Shown here: positions 18,301 through 27,056 of the stretch, in pieces
Position numbering within the stretch: the first letter of the stretch is position 1
Layout of the letters: every line of letters begins with the position of its first letter
Source of the DNA: Jejuia sp040720935
Lineage (GTDB): Bacteria; Bacteroidota; Bacteroidia; Flavobacteriales; Flavobacteriaceae
Length of the DNA stretch: 64,000 nucleotides
NCBI RefSeq assembly: GCF_040720935.1
Contig: NZ_JBFDAE010000006.1
Location: 124,001-188,000, forward strand
Direction of reading: 5' to 3'
Notes under the pieces: model-generated
Database searches by the model: none
The model's input: only the letters and a program-made list of their open reading frames with translations
What the model was told of the DNA's origin: nothing
Translations under genes and position numbers: made by a program

Positions 18301-18803
18301 TCTACCCTAAAGTGTTTACAGACGCCTTCAATCAGCATTTAAAATATGACAACCTGATGAATTTGCCAACGAAAAACTTCTTCTACGGCATGGAAATAGG
18401 CGAAGAAATTATCGTTGAATTGGATAGAGGTAAAAATATTCTTGTGACCTTGGAATCTATTGGAACACCTAATATTGATGGAATGGTTACTGTTTATTTT
18501 AAGATAAACGGACAAGGCAGAAGTGTGGAAATTAAGGACACTTCCATAAAAGTTGACAAGGTTGAAAACGTAAAAGCTGATAAAACTGACGACCATCAAA
18601 TTGGCGCGCCATTACAGGGTATGTTATCTACTATTTTGGTAAAAAAGGGAGAAAAAGTAACCAAAAACCAACCGTTATTTATTATTGAAGCCATGAAAAT
18701 GGAAACAACAATTACAGCCAATACTGATGCAACCGTAAAGAAAATTGTTTTAAAAACAGGGTTTATGGTGAATTCAGAAGATTTGGTTATTGTATTGGAG
18801 TAA
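15351..18803 (+). CDS. pyc: Pyruvate carboxylase
   Basis: Pyruvate carboxylase makes oxaloacetate from pyruvate, bicarbonate and ATP. The 1150-residue chain has the normal domain order. The biotin carboxylase is at about 1-455 (VLVANRGEIAIRIFRA, MLKAASGGGGRGM, FLEKFVENPKHIE, EVNPRVQVEHTVTE). The carboxyltransferase is at about 530-800 (FTDTTMRDAHQSLLATRM, GGATFDVCLRFL, HLHTHDTSS). The biotinyl domain is at the C-terminus, with the lysine in IEAMKMET near residue 1117. Translation appears to start at TTG 15351, since no in-frame ATG or GTG precedes MKIKKVLVANRG. Confidence 0.97.
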   Translation: MKIKKVLVANRGEIAIRIFRACTEINVKTVCIYTFEDRYSLHRYKADESYQIGEDNEPLKPYLNSDAIIKVALENGVDAIHPGYGFLSENADFAQACEDNGIIFIGPKVSVLKSLGDKITAKKVALDNDIPIIRSNEKPLKNIDVALSEAEKIGYPIMLKAASGGGGRGMRVIRKADELKGAFNESKREALNAFGDDTVFLEKFVENPKHIEIQIVADSFGNTVHLFERDCSVQRRYQKVIEFAPSYGLKDETKQALYNYAIKICKAVNYNNIGTVEFLVDDDDSIYFIEVNPRVQVEHTVTEVITNIDLIKTQLFIAGGYKLSDEQIKIPSQDAIKINGYALQCRITTEDPQNDFKPDYGTVSAYRSASGFGIRLDAGSIYQGAKISPFFDSMLVKVTANSRTLDGASRKIRRALAEFRIRGVKTNMPFLDNILKHDTFRQGKVTVNFIKANPDLFIFKAPRNRATKLITYLGDVVVNGNPDVKKIDPTKTFVKPKVPKFDGDAKYPEGTKDLLTKLGPEKFSEWLKNEKKVHFTDTTMRDAHQSLLATRMRTFDMLKVAEGYSKNHPDIFSMEVWGGATFDVCLRFLQENPWERLRLLRKAMPNLLLQMLIRGSNGVGYKAYSDNLIGEFVEQSWKNGVDVFRIFDSLNWMKSLGPCIEHVRTRTQGLAEGSICYTNDILNPENKKYNLKYYVDLAKEIEGAGAHILGVKDMAGLLKPYAAFELISALKSELNIPIHLHTHDTSSIQSATYLKAIEAGVDVVDVALGGLSGLTSQPNFNSVVEMLKFQDRASTINIDSLNEYSNYWEAVRDYYYPFESGLKAGSGEVFQHEIPGGQYSNLKPQARALGLEERFHEITRMYGDVNTLFGDIVKVTPSSKVVGDMAQYLVSNNLTIQDVLERGDTISFPQSVVDFFKGDLGQPVGGFPKALQKLILKDQEPYTDRPNAHMPPLDIDTEYEAFKKIFEHDLSRKIDYTDFLSYQLYPKVFTDAFNQHLKYDNLMNLPTKNFFYGMEIGEEIIVELDRGKNILVTLESIGTPNIDGMVTVYFKINGQGRSVEIKDTSIKVDKVENVKADKTDDHQIGAPLQGMLSTILVKKGEKVTKNQPLFIIEAMKMETTITANTDATVKKIVLKTGFMVNSEDLVIVLE

Positions 18804-18819
18804 TTAGAAATCTTAATAC

Positions 18820-18845
18820 ATCCTCGGATAACATTATTCGAGGAT
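18820..18845. terminator. Hairpin between convergent pyc and Omp85 genes
   Basis: ATCCTCG and CGAGGAT form a 7-bp stem around a 12-nt loop, 16 nt after the pyc stop and 9 nt before the end of the opposite gene. It is placed for termination in both directions, although the flanking T/A tracts are short. Confidence 0.5.
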
Positions 18846-18854
18846 TTAATATAG

Positions 18855-20114
18855 CTAAAAATACTGCCCAATACCGAATACAAGACCTTTGGTAGCACCT
18901 TCTGTAATACCATACCCATAATCAATTCTAAATATAGCGTTGTATATTTTTTTATGTATAAAACGCAAGCCTAAACCTGGATACACTTTTACATTGTCTT
19001 TTTTACTGAAATCGCCAAAATCACCTCCCGGGTTTCGCCATGTACCTGCATCAATAAAGGCATTGCCCTGAAGCACAAACCAATATTTTTCGTAGAGTGT
19101 GTGGCGGTATTCTGTGTTTAAAACAATAACCCCTGTACCTCTATCTATGGTGTTTCCAACACCTCGAACATTTAAATTATTATCTACTGAAAAGGGTGCA
19201 AAAGGTGTTTCATCATTTGATGATAAGCCCATGCGCAATCTACTTGCCCAATTCCCTTTTTCGCCAATGCGTCTGAAATAAAAAAAGTCGTTCCAACCGA
19301 TAAAAAAATCTGGGAGCATATCGTTTGTAGAAGTTACATACTGAAAATTAAAAATACTTCTGAAACCTGATATGTATTGATATGAATAATCGAGGTTATT
19401 AAATTCATAAATCCCTTTAGCGAGCCATTTATGCACATTTAATTCAGGTCTGTTATTTATATTATCCCCTTTAAATCTGTAATCTTCTACAAAGTAATTT
19501 ACGCCTAATTCAAAACGGTTATTATAATCGATTCGGTACAACCCCAAAATTTCCATGGATTCATTATTGTATTTGTAGCTTGCCGTTTCACCTTCAAAAA
19601 AAACAGGTTCTTGGGTGGTTAAATCTTGATAATTAACAGCAAGTCCTAAATAACGGGAAAACAAAAAAGGTGCTCTAAAGTTAATGGCATAAGAATCATA
19701 AATATCCTTTTGATAAAAACCTCCGAATGCTATATTTCTCCCAAACGTATTGAATTCGTAAAGTCCTATTCTGTATGCAAATTCATCATCATCGGTGGTA
19801 TAAAAATTTACCGATGGGATGAGCGTGAAATTTTCTTCGATGTTGTAAAAAATATTATATTGATTCCCTTCTGCAGGAAAAACTTGGTAAGATGCATGAG
19901 ATACTGAGGGCAATCTTTTGAGGAGTTTCATGTCTTCTTCAATTAACAAAGAATCCAAAACATCGCCAGATTTAAGAGAGGCTATTTTTTTTACGAAAGA
20001 AGATTTTAATTTTTTATTGCCTTGAATTTTCACATCGTCAACCATATTTTCCTGAGAGAATATTGATGAGGCAAAAAAGGCAACTAAAATAAAAACTAAA
20101 TATCTTTTAATCAT
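18855..20114 (-). CDS. Short Omp85/BamA-family outer membrane protein
   Basis: This 419-residue outer-membrane protein starts with a signal peptide (MIKRYLVFILVAFFASSIFS). It continues with a single POTRA-like unit, VDDVKIQGNKKLKSSFVKKI through PSVSHASYQVFP (about residues 26-90), then a beta-barrel of about 320 residues. The barrel shows NVRGVGNTIDRGTGVIVLN (near residue 310), VYPGLGLRF and a C-terminal FGIGQYF ending in an aromatic residue as expected for Bam substrates. BamA itself has five POTRA domains, so this is not BamA but a small relative, perhaps an assembly or secretion pore for its operon partners. It overlaps the upstream lipoprotein gene by 4 nt. Confidence 0.82.
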   Translation of the reverse strand: MIKRYLVFILVAFFASSIFSQENMVDDVKIQGNKKLKSSFVKKIASLKSGDVLDSLLIEEDMKLLKRLPSVSHASYQVFPAEGNQYNIFYNIEENFTLIPSVNFYTTDDDEFAYRIGLYEFNTFGRNIAFGGFYQKDIYDSYAINFRAPFLFSRYLGLAVNYQDLTTQEPVFFEGETASYKYNNESMEILGLYRIDYNNRFELGVNYFVEDYRFKGDNINNRPELNVHKWLAKGIYEFNNLDYSYQYISGFRSIFNFQYVTSTNDMLPDFFIGWNDFFYFRRIGEKGNWASRLRMGLSSNDETPFAPFSVDNNLNVRGVGNTIDRGTGVIVLNTEYRHTLYEKYWFVLQGNAFIDAGTWRNPGGDFGDFSKKDNVKVYPGLGLRFIHKKIYNAIFRIDYGYGITEGATKGLVFGIGQYF

Positions 20115-20842
20115 TGTGCTTCAAACGATTTTAAAACAACCCAATTTACCCAATTATCTAGACTTACATCCATTAAAGTGAAATTATAATCTTCAGTTTG
20201 AATTAAGGGCGGTGGTGTTTTGGTGGTAATATTCAACACCACATTGCTCGTATTGTAATATTGAAAATGGCTGTCATAGGTATAAGTCCCGGACAATAAA
20301 TTATCTTGAGCATCTGAAATGACTTGAAAATAAATAGCATTACCACCTATGGCATTAGCTTCCCATGTAAAATTTGGCATTCCTGAAATGGATTGATCTA
20401 TAGTAACTGCATCTGTCCAAACCGTTGGTTTCGAAATGTGTTTAGACCTAATTGGGTTTGAAATTTTTATTTCACCATCCAATTCAAAAGTGACTATAAT
20501 CCATTTTTCATGAGTTGAAGATTGGGTAAATTTCCCTAAATAGCCATTAAAAAAAGGATCACTTTTAGGAAACATTTGTTTATAATTTGAATACTCTTCA
20601 TGATTCACTTGAGCGTTTTCGGTTTCATAAAATCGAATATTTGTAGCACCTTCCTCTGGATAATAAAACGTCAATATTTCTCCTGTATCTTTATCGCTGG
20701 CTGCACAGGCTATTACGCCTCCTTTTTCAATCGTTTTGTTTGAAGTATAGGAATCTAAAGTTATCATAAGATTATCATCAGTATCCGTTGCACATGAGCA
20801 TACAAACAAAATGCAACCTAGTATGTATTTTAATTTATTCAT
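20111..20842 (-). CDS. Lipoprotein of unknown function
   Basis: The product (243 residues from ATG 20842) has a lipoprotein signal, MNKLKYILGCILFVCSC. The upstream ATG 20881 was rejected because it would place 13 residues before that signal. The rest has beta-rich character with YYPEEGATNIRFYETE and WTDAVTIDQSISGMPNFTW and no motif I recognise. It overlaps the glycosidase gene by 8 nt upstream and the Omp85 gene by 4 nt downstream, so the three are translated as one unit and probably act together at the cell surface. Confidence 0.75.
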   Translation of the reverse strand: MNKLKYILGCILFVCSCATDTDDNLMITLDSYTSNKTIEKGGVIACAASDKDTGEILTFYYPEEGATNIRFYETENAQVNHEEYSNYKQMFPKSDPFFNGYLGKFTQSSTHEKWIIVTFELDGEIKISNPIRSKHISKPTVWTDAVTIDQSISGMPNFTWEANAIGGNAIYFQVISDAQDNLLSGTYTYDSHFQYYNTSNVVLNITTKTPPPLIQTEDYNFTLMDVSLDNWVNWVVLKSFEAQ

Positions 20843-21848
20843 TTGAGCTTGTTCTATAATGCTTACGTAATAAAGCTTCAACCGGTTTGTTTTGGGGTGT
20901 AAACATGGTGTTTTTCTCGCCCCCTACTTCATCGTGATTGATAAACCATTTCCAAAGAAACCCTCCCGCAAACCAATCTTCTTTCCAAAAGATTTCAAAT
21001 AAAGCTTGGGTGGCATTGGCTTGTCCTTCTAAGTTAACCTGATTCATACGTCTATCGCTTATCCATGGTTGCTTTCCTGTATAATCTACACTTCTATAAC
21101 CAAATTCAGTAAATAAAATAGGTTTATCATAGGTTTCAGACGCATTCATAATCACGTTTTTATGATTTCCCCATCCTTTTAAACATGCTTCTAAAGTTGG
21201 AGTTTTACTATCGCTTACCGGGAAATAGGCATCAATCCCGATATAATCTAGTTGTCTCCAAAATGGCGTACGTTTAAACTCGTCCCAATTGGCGGCATAG
21301 GTCAATTTGCCTTTATAAATAGCTTTTATTTTCAGGATTAAGTCTTGCCAATAGGCTGCTCTATGATTTATAAATCGTTCTAATTCTGTGCCTATACAAA
21401 AAATTTCAACCTCCATTTCTTGAGCCAATTTAGCGTATTCTAAAATAAATTTTAAATACGAATCTTCCAAGGTGTTCCAGTCCGTTTCATTTTTCATTTC
21501 TAAATATCCCGTAAACTCCCCATGCCATATCCAAATTTGGGGTTTCAACATAATCTTTATCTTTTTCTTGCGCAGCTCCTCTATATATTGTTTTGTTCCT
21601 GTTCTGGTTTCTCCAAACCATTGACGTTGCGTATTAAAAACAATCTCTGGATGCGACAAATCTTTAATAAATCCGAAAGGCATAATGGCTGCATAATTCG
21701 CGTTAACGTTTACAACTGGATGTATATGTTTATCAGAAACGGCCTCTCTTGAAGCTACAAAACTAATTCCATTGATTTTTTCAGTTTGTGTATTACAAGA
21801 CTGAAAATTGAGTAATAGCATAAAAAAAAGGAGTTTAAAGAGCTTCAT
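20835..21848 (-). CDS. Glycoside hydrolase family 113-like lipoprotein
   Basis: This 337-residue lipoprotein (MKLFKLLFFMLLLNFQSC, Cys 18) is followed by a TIM-barrel glycosidase resembling GH113 (beta-mannanase type). Visible features are GISFVASRE at the barrel start, IMLKPQIWIWHGEF, IFCIGTELERF near residue 150 with the likely acid/base Glu, IGIDAYFPVSD, and ILFTEFGYRSVDY near residue 245 with the likely nucleophile Glu. WAGGFLWKWF-like residues (FAGGFLWKWF) close the barrel. The protein is probably anchored to a membrane facing the periplasm or the exterior; the substrate is not known. Confidence 0.83.
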   Translation of the reverse strand: MKLFKLLFFMLLLNFQSCNTQTEKINGISFVASREAVSDKHIHPVVNVNANYAAIMPFGFIKDLSHPEIVFNTQRQWFGETRTGTKQYIEELRKKKIKIMLKPQIWIWHGEFTGYLEMKNETDWNTLEDSYLKFILEYAKLAQEMEVEIFCIGTELERFINHRAAYWQDLILKIKAIYKGKLTYAANWDEFKRTPFWRQLDYIGIDAYFPVSDSKTPTLEACLKGWGNHKNVIMNASETYDKPILFTEFGYRSVDYTGKQPWISDRRMNQVNLEGQANATQALFEIFWKEDWFAGGFLWKWFINHDEVGGEKNTMFTPQNKPVEALLRKHYRTSSNE

Positions 21849-21896
21849 TGATTTAGCTTTTAAACTCCTAATTTACTATTTAATCTGATAATTCTA

Positions 21897-22799
21897 CTAA
21901 AACAATGCTCTTAACCCGATATTAAATGTTTGCCCTAATCCAGTTGCTTTACCTCTAAAAAAGTTTGAATATAAAAACTCAATGTTTAATTCATTTGTTA
22001 GTTGGTATTTTGCGCCACCACCAAGTATTGTTGCATTTTGGTTAAAATCGTTCTCCCCTAGATCATTTCCTCCAAAAGAAATCAGTTGAATGTGTTGAAC
22101 TAAACCTAACACCGTAAATTTTGAACTTGGAAAATAACTTAAAAAAGCACCAGGCGTTAAACGTAAACTATTGTATGCAAAACTTGCTTTTTCCCCAAAA
22201 TTATACTCCGTATTTAATTCTGTAAATATTTGCCAATCTCCGCCAGCAAAACTGTGGTCGTAGAAAAACCTATTCTGAAATATAAAACCATCTTGATCCA
22301 AAAATACACCTTCTTCACTTTCGTTATCCACTAAAGGGATGTGAAATGCCGTTTGAATGGTAAAATTACCAACACTTTTAATTGGATTAAACTTTACTGC
22401 TGGAGCAAAGGAAGTGAAACCAGAACGTGCAGTACCTCTTTCTCCATCAAAAGAAAACACATCGAGAGCTTTTCTTCCTCCAATCGCATTAGAACGAATC
22501 TCAAATAATAATCCAACATTAAATGTATTACTATCAGATACACCTGTAAATATATCTACTGACGACGTGAAAAATGAGTTTCTGGGTATATCTCTTTTTT
22601 GTGTTCCTTCTTGGTTTCCAAATAAATCTTTAGTTTCAGTATATAAATTATTAAACCACTTGATATCCCATTGCCCTTTCTTCAATAATTTTGAAGGCGT
22701 GTAGGTTTGAATATTACTCTTTTGTTGGTCTTCATCTTCTTGGGAAAACCCTGTAAATGTTATGGCGGTAAAAACTAGTAGTGCTATTGTTTTTTTCAT
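21897..22799 (-). CDS. Putative outer-membrane beta-barrel protein
   Basis: This 300-residue protein has a signal peptide (MKKTIALLVFTAITFTGFS) and long stretches of alternating hydrophobic residues with aromatic ends, such as FNVGLLFEIRSN, WQIFTELNTEYNFG and FTVLGLVQHIQLISFGG. It ends LNIEFLYSNFF...FNIGLRALF with a terminal Phe. This pattern fits a 10-14 stranded outer-membrane barrel. I do not recognise a specific family; proteins of this type are often labelled transporter or hypothetical in Flavobacteriia. It is 48 nt upstream of the GH113 gene on the same strand. Confidence 0.7.
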   Translation of the reverse strand: MKKTIALLVFTAITFTGFSQEDEDQQKSNIQTYTPSKLLKKGQWDIKWFNNLYTETKDLFGNQEGTQKRDIPRNSFFTSSVDIFTGVSDSNTFNVGLLFEIRSNAIGGRKALDVFSFDGERGTARSGFTSFAPAVKFNPIKSVGNFTIQTAFHIPLVDNESEEGVFLDQDGFIFQNRFFYDHSFAGGDWQIFTELNTEYNFGEKASFAYNSLRLTPGAFLSYFPSSKFTVLGLVQHIQLISFGGNDLGENDFNQNATILGGGAKYQLTNELNIEFLYSNFFRGKATGLGQTFNIGLRALF

Positions 22800-22876
22800 A
22801 ATTCGGTTTGGTTTTTCATTCCCTTGAATCCCGAAGCTTCATGAGGAATCTTAGTTTGGTTCGATTTTTAAAAGAC

Positions 22877-22892
22877 TCCTGCCTCCGCAGGA
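22877..22892. repeat. CCTGC/GCAGG dispersed hairpin
   Basis: TCCTGCCTCCGCAGGA is a 6-bp stem with a 4-nt loop, 3 nt beyond the stop of the DUF547 gene. It belongs to the same family as 10853-10872 and may double as a terminator for that gene. Confidence 0.7.
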
Positions 22893-22895
22893 ATT

Positions 22896-23612
22896 TTACT
22901 GCTTATTAATAGTCCAATCATAAGGAAAGTAACTCAGTTTATATTTCCCTTCTAATTTTTCTGTTCTGTACTTGTTTATAAAATCGATTTCATCTGTTCC
23001 CTTCGTTTTAAAATCGCCTTTATACCAGCTCATAATTTGGGATACTTGTACACGTTTTTTCTTTTCATTCACTCTTATAAAATCACCATTAATCGCTTTT
23101 TTAGTTTGAGTTTCCAGTTGTTCATCTAAAGTGTTTGGAAGATAGGCTTGACTTATTAATGGCGGACACCCAAGTGCGCCACACACCAACACAAAATGAA
23201 ATCGTGCATCATTAAACTGCCCTCTTAATAGTTTATGTTCTATATCATTTAAAGTAATTTTTTTACCTCCTAGATTATGTGTTGTTTTATCAAAAAAACC
23301 TGCAATATCCATTGGCGATTTAGTGGGATAGTTGTCTATTAGTCCTTTTATAACAGATAAGTTATACGTATTAATCCAAAAGGCCTGATAGTTTTCAGCA
23401 TCGTTTTTATCAACTGAAATCCCTTCCGCTATTTTTAAAATCTCGTTAAGTTCTTGCGGATTTTCATGGATTTTAGAATATGCCACTTTTCCGTTTGATA
23501 CATTGGCTTTAAAAAACGCGTCGGCTTTATTAAAAAACGCATTTAAATCTTGTGCTTGCGTATAAAAACTTCCTAATAAAACAGTTGCTATTACTATGAT
23601 TTTTTTCATCAC
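22896..23612 (-). CDS. DUF547 domain protein, exported
   Basis: The 238-residue product has a signal peptide (MMKKIIVIATVLLGSFYTQAQ) and a DUF547 domain: VAYSKIHENPQEL, NYQAFWINTYNLSVIKGLI, LNDIEHKLLRGQF, FHFVLVCGALGCPPL and SQIMSWYKGDFK. It is related to the lipoprotein at 12801-13691 but uses an ordinary signal peptide instead of a lipobox. The function of DUF547 is unknown. A 200-nt gap separates it from the divergent oxidoreductase gene, so the two probably share a promoter region. Confidence 0.85.
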   Translation of the reverse strand: MMKKIIVIATVLLGSFYTQAQDLNAFFNKADAFFKANVSNGKVAYSKIHENPQELNEILKIAEGISVDKNDAENYQAFWINTYNLSVIKGLIDNYPTKSPMDIAGFFDKTTHNLGGKKITLNDIEHKLLRGQFNDARFHFVLVCGALGCPPLISQAYLPNTLDEQLETQTKKAINGDFIRVNEKKKRVQVSQIMSWYKGDFKTKGTDEIDFINKYRTEKLEGKYKLSYFPYDWTINKQ

Positions 23613-23813
23613 TAATTAATTTAAATTTCAAATTACTGAACCCTAAGTCTGCATAACACCAATAAACTTTCAAAAAAATCAAAAGATTTTTCACGTCTTA
23701 TAGCTTTACAATTCCTTACAAAAGGTAATCAATTTAAACTTGTTCTAAATTAAATAGCCGAACTTAAGTTCTTATCTTTAACTTCGACCTATTACCTCAA
23801 CAACCAAAAGAAT

Positions 23814-25178
23814 ATGGAACACATCGTTATTATAGGAAACGGAATTTCCGGCGTAACCGCTGCCAGGCATATTAGAAAACTGTCCAATACTGAAATAAAT
23901 TCAGCACAGGGAAAAAAAATTACCATTGTTTCTGCTGAAACCGATTATTTCTTCTCGCGTACTGCATTGATGTACGTATATATGGGTCATATGAAGTTTG
24001 AGCACACGCAACCCTACGAAAATTGGTTCTGGAAGAAAAACAGGATTGAACTTAAAAAAGGGTTTGTAAAACAGATTGAAACGGCATCTAAAACACTTCA
24101 TTTCGCAGATGGCGATAGGTTAAAATATGATAAATTGATTATCGCAACTGGAAGCAAACCGAACAAATTTGGTTGGCCAGGGCAAGATTTAAAAGGCGTT
24201 ATGGGCATGTACCACAAACAGGATTTAGATAATCTTGAAACATATGCGCCAGATAATAAAGTATGTAAACGAGCTGTAATAGTTGGTGGTGGATTAATTG
24301 GTATTGAATTGGCAGAAATGCTACATTCCAGACATATTCCTGTAACGTTTTTGGTAAGAGAAACCAGTTTTTGGAATGGTGTTTTGCCAAAAGGCGAAAG
24401 CGACATGATTAACCGAGAAATAAGAAGGGCTGGTATAGATTTGCGCTTGTCTTCAAATTTAAAAGAGATTGTTGCAGATGAAAACGGACAAGTAAAATCG
24501 GTAATTGTTCAAGAAACTGGCGAGGAAATTCCGTGTAATGTGGTTGGGTTAACTGCTGGTGTGTCGCCTAATATTGATTTTATAAAAGATTCTGAAATTG
24601 AAACTGATCGTGGTGTAAAAGTAAATCGTTACTTAGAAACTAATATTCCAGATGTATATGCCATTGGCGATTGCGCAGAGCAACACGAAGGTATAGACCA
24701 ACGCAGACCGATTGAAGCGGTTTGGTACACAGGCAGAATGATGGGCGAAACGGTGGCACAAACCATTTGTGGCAATCGCATAAAATACAAACCCGGGCAT
24801 TGGTTTAATTCCGCAAAATTTATTGATATAGAATACCAAACTTATGGGTGGGTTTGGGCAGAAGCTAAAGCACATGAAGCTCGCTTTTATTGGGAACATG
24901 AAAGTGGCACAAAATGTATTCATATTAATTATGATAAAAATACGCGTGAATTTATTGGTATAAACACCTTCGGCATACGAATGAGACACGAGTTTTTTGA
25001 CACAATGCTTACTGAAAAACAATCTGTAGAACATGTTCTGGAACATTTAGCCGATGCTAATTTTGATCCAGAATTCTATAAACTTCACGAGAAGGAAATT
25101 GTTTCAAAATTCAACCAACAAAACAATACCAATATTCAGCTTAAAAAGAAAAGTTGGAAACGCATATTCGCTTCATAA
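23814..25178 (+). CDS. NAD(P)/FAD-dependent oxidoreductase
   Basis: This 454-residue flavoprotein is of the nitrite reductase/ferredoxin reductase type. It shows the FAD loop IVIIGNGISGVTAARHI at residues 4-20, LIIATGSKPNKFGWPG near residue 105, a second dinucleotide loop VIVGGGLIGIELAEML near residue 157, and DVYAIGDCAEQH near residue 280. The last 120 residues form an extra domain (WFNSAKFIDIEYQTYGWVW) not found in plain reductases. The next gene, 10 nt downstream, encodes a membrane 4Fe-4S protein, so the pair probably forms an electron-transfer module. Confidence 0.9.
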   Translation: MEHIVIIGNGISGVTAARHIRKLSNTEINSAQGKKITIVSAETDYFFSRTALMYVYMGHMKFEHTQPYENWFWKKNRIELKKGFVKQIETASKTLHFADGDRLKYDKLIIATGSKPNKFGWPGQDLKGVMGMYHKQDLDNLETYAPDNKVCKRAVIVGGGLIGIELAEMLHSRHIPVTFLVRETSFWNGVLPKGESDMINREIRRAGIDLRLSSNLKEIVADENGQVKSVIVQETGEEIPCNVVGLTAGVSPNIDFIKDSEIETDRGVKVNRYLETNIPDVYAIGDCAEQHEGIDQRRPIEAVWYTGRMMGETVAQTICGNRIKYKPGHWFNSAKFIDIEYQTYGWVWAEAKAHEARFYWEHESGTKCIHINYDKNTREFIGINTFGIRMRHEFFDTMLTEKQSVEHVLEHLADANFDPEFYKLHEKEIVSKFNQQNNTNIQLKKKSWKRIFAS

Positions 25179-25188
25179 AAAGACAAAC

Positions 25189-26811
25189 ATGAAAGTAATA
25201 AAACATATAGGATTAGGGTTATTTATCATTGGCTTAAGCATTTTTACAGGAAGTTTATTTACAGGGAACTTCAGCTTAACCGAAAGCGAATTGAATGCGT
25301 TTATAGATTCCAAAGGCTATAAAAGTGAGCTTATAAAAGCGGAACTTAAAAAAGCTACCGTTACCGAAGAAGACTTAAATATTTTTCAATTTTCCAGTCG
25401 GGTCCGAAAGGCTTTTAAAACATCAAACGATCATTATGACGCATTGATTGCGAAGTACAACGCTGAAAAAAACTGGGATAAAAAAGGGGAACAATACCAG
25501 TATAAAATTTACGGAAAGCCCCATACGTTGAGTTATGAAATTGCAAAAATAGCAGGATCAGGGTTTGTAAAGGAAAATGCTGGAGTCATGTGGTGGCTTA
25601 CGTTTGGTTTGGCCATTATTGGTGCATTGTTATTTATTTTCCCCAATCTAGTTCTGCTCGGAAAACCTGGAATTAAAAATAATGGCATTTACCATAAAGC
25701 AAGCACCAATCGTGGATGGATTGCGTGGTTAGTGCTGGTATATTTGGTCTTATTTTACCTTGCGCTTTATTTCTATGCAGATTATGTTGTAAACTGGACG
25801 TTTATTTTAGACCCGATTAGTGAATTCCTAAACGGCGGTCCCGCAAGCCAATGGTTTGTATATGGGTTTTTATACTGTGTGGTTATGCTAGTTATGGCGG
25901 TGCGTATGTATATTAAATATAGGCATAACAAATACCAAATCATTCGTACCACATCGGTGTTGTTTTTTCAGATTGTATTTGCGTTTCTAATTCCAGAAAT
26001 TATGATCAGTTTGAACATGCCTGGATACGATTTTAAAAACGCCTTCCCGTTAGATTACGATTTCTTTTTTGAATGGAATCTGGACAGTCTTCGTGATAGT
26101 GGCGCCATAGGTTTATTCATACTGGTTTGGGGTATTGTTTTAACCCTGGTTATCGTACCTGTAATGGTGTATTTCTTCGGAAAACGATGGTACTGTTCTT
26201 GGGTGTGCGGATGTGGTGGCTTAGCCGAAACATTGGGCGACCCCTACAGACAACATTCCGATAAAAGTTTGAATGCTTGGAAATTGGAGCGTTGGTTAGT
26301 CCACTCTGTTTTATTGTTTTCCTTGGTCATGACATTGGTAACACTTTATTGTTATTTCAGCGGCACCCAATCCTTTTTAGGCATTAAATCTCAATGGATA
26401 AAGGATACTTATAGTTTCTTGATCGGTGCTTGGTTTGCGGGTGTTATTGGCACAGGGTTTTATCCTATTTTCGGGAATCGTGTGTGGTGTCGTTTTGGTT
26501 GTCCGTTAGCAGCATATTTAGGTATAGTACAGCGTTTTAAATCACGTTTTAGGATTACTACAAATGGCGGACAATGTATTTCCTGTGGCAACTGTTCCAC
26601 CTACTGTGAAATGGGAATTGATGTTCGCGCTTATGCTCAAAAAGGCGAAAATATTATACGCGCCAGTTGTGTAGGTTGTGGTGTTTGTGCTGCGGTGTGC
26701 CCTAGAGGGGTTTTAAAATTGGAGAATGGGCCATTAGAAGGACGCATCAATCCAACTGATGTTTTACTGGGGAATGATGTGGATTTGATGGATTTAGTGA
26801 ATAGGGAATAA
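25189..26811 (+). CDS. Membrane-bound 4Fe-4S protein (NapH/CcoG-like)
   Basis: This 540-residue protein has about six membrane segments and two C-terminal 4Fe-4S motifs: CISCGNCSTYCEMG near residue 462 and CVGCGVCAAVCPRG near residue 493. Further cysteine motifs, WYCSWVCGCGG near residue 337 and WCRFGCPLAA near residue 435, match the NapH-type polyferredoxin core. ATG 25189 was preferred to the in-frame 25054, because the latter would overlap 125 nt of the flavoprotein gene and lacks a membrane-protein start. It probably passes electrons between the quinone pool and the neighbouring flavoprotein; the direction is not known. Confidence 0.9.
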   Translation: MKVIKHIGLGLFIIGLSIFTGSLFTGNFSLTESELNAFIDSKGYKSELIKAELKKATVTEEDLNIFQFSSRVRKAFKTSNDHYDALIAKYNAEKNWDKKGEQYQYKIYGKPHTLSYEIAKIAGSGFVKENAGVMWWLTFGLAIIGALLFIFPNLVLLGKPGIKNNGIYHKASTNRGWIAWLVLVYLVLFYLALYFYADYVVNWTFILDPISEFLNGGPASQWFVYGFLYCVVMLVMAVRMYIKYRHNKYQIIRTTSVLFFQIVFAFLIPEIMISLNMPGYDFKNAFPLDYDFFFEWNLDSLRDSGAIGLFILVWGIVLTLVIVPVMVYFFGKRWYCSWVCGCGGLAETLGDPYRQHSDKSLNAWKLERWLVHSVLLFSLVMTLVTLYCYFSGTQSFLGIKSQWIKDTYSFLIGAWFAGVIGTGFYPIFGNRVWCRFGCPLAAYLGIVQRFKSRFRITTNGGQCISCGNCSTYCEMGIDVRAYAQKGENIIRASCVGCGVCAAVCPRGVLKLENGPLEGRINPTDVLLGNDVDLMDLVNRE

Positions 26812-27036
26812 GTTTTCAGTCGCAGTCTCAGTTTTCAGTTGAGCAACTTTGTGGAGCTATTTCGCAGAGTTGATCAGAAGGACACAGAATTTCGCAGAGA
26901 AAGAAGACACGTCCTGAAGCGTCGGGATCACGGGTTTGCACGGATTAAAATATAATGCTACTGAAAACTGAGACTCGACTGCGACTGAGAATGCGACTGC
27001 GACTGAGACTGAGACTGAGACTGAGACTGAGACTGC
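26812..27036. repeat. ACTGAG/GCGACT short tandem repeats in inverted arrangement
   Basis: The left arm at 26812-26840 reads AGTCGCAGTCTCAGTTTTCAG. The right arm at 26960-27036 is its reverse complement (CTGAAAACTGAGACT), extended by CGACTG units and five consecutive GAGACT hexamers. The 119 nt between hold no gene and include TTTCGCAGAG twice. The right array gives an Arg-Leu-rich reading frame in front of the next gene which is not a real N-terminus. Confidence 0.85.
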
Positions 27037-27056
27037 TGTGTAACAAAATATTTAAA

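Noticed and set aside
26955..27056. N-terminal Arg-Leu extension of the YwqK-like protein
   Set aside because: It is the translation of a tandem repeat; a proper signal-like start follows at 27057.
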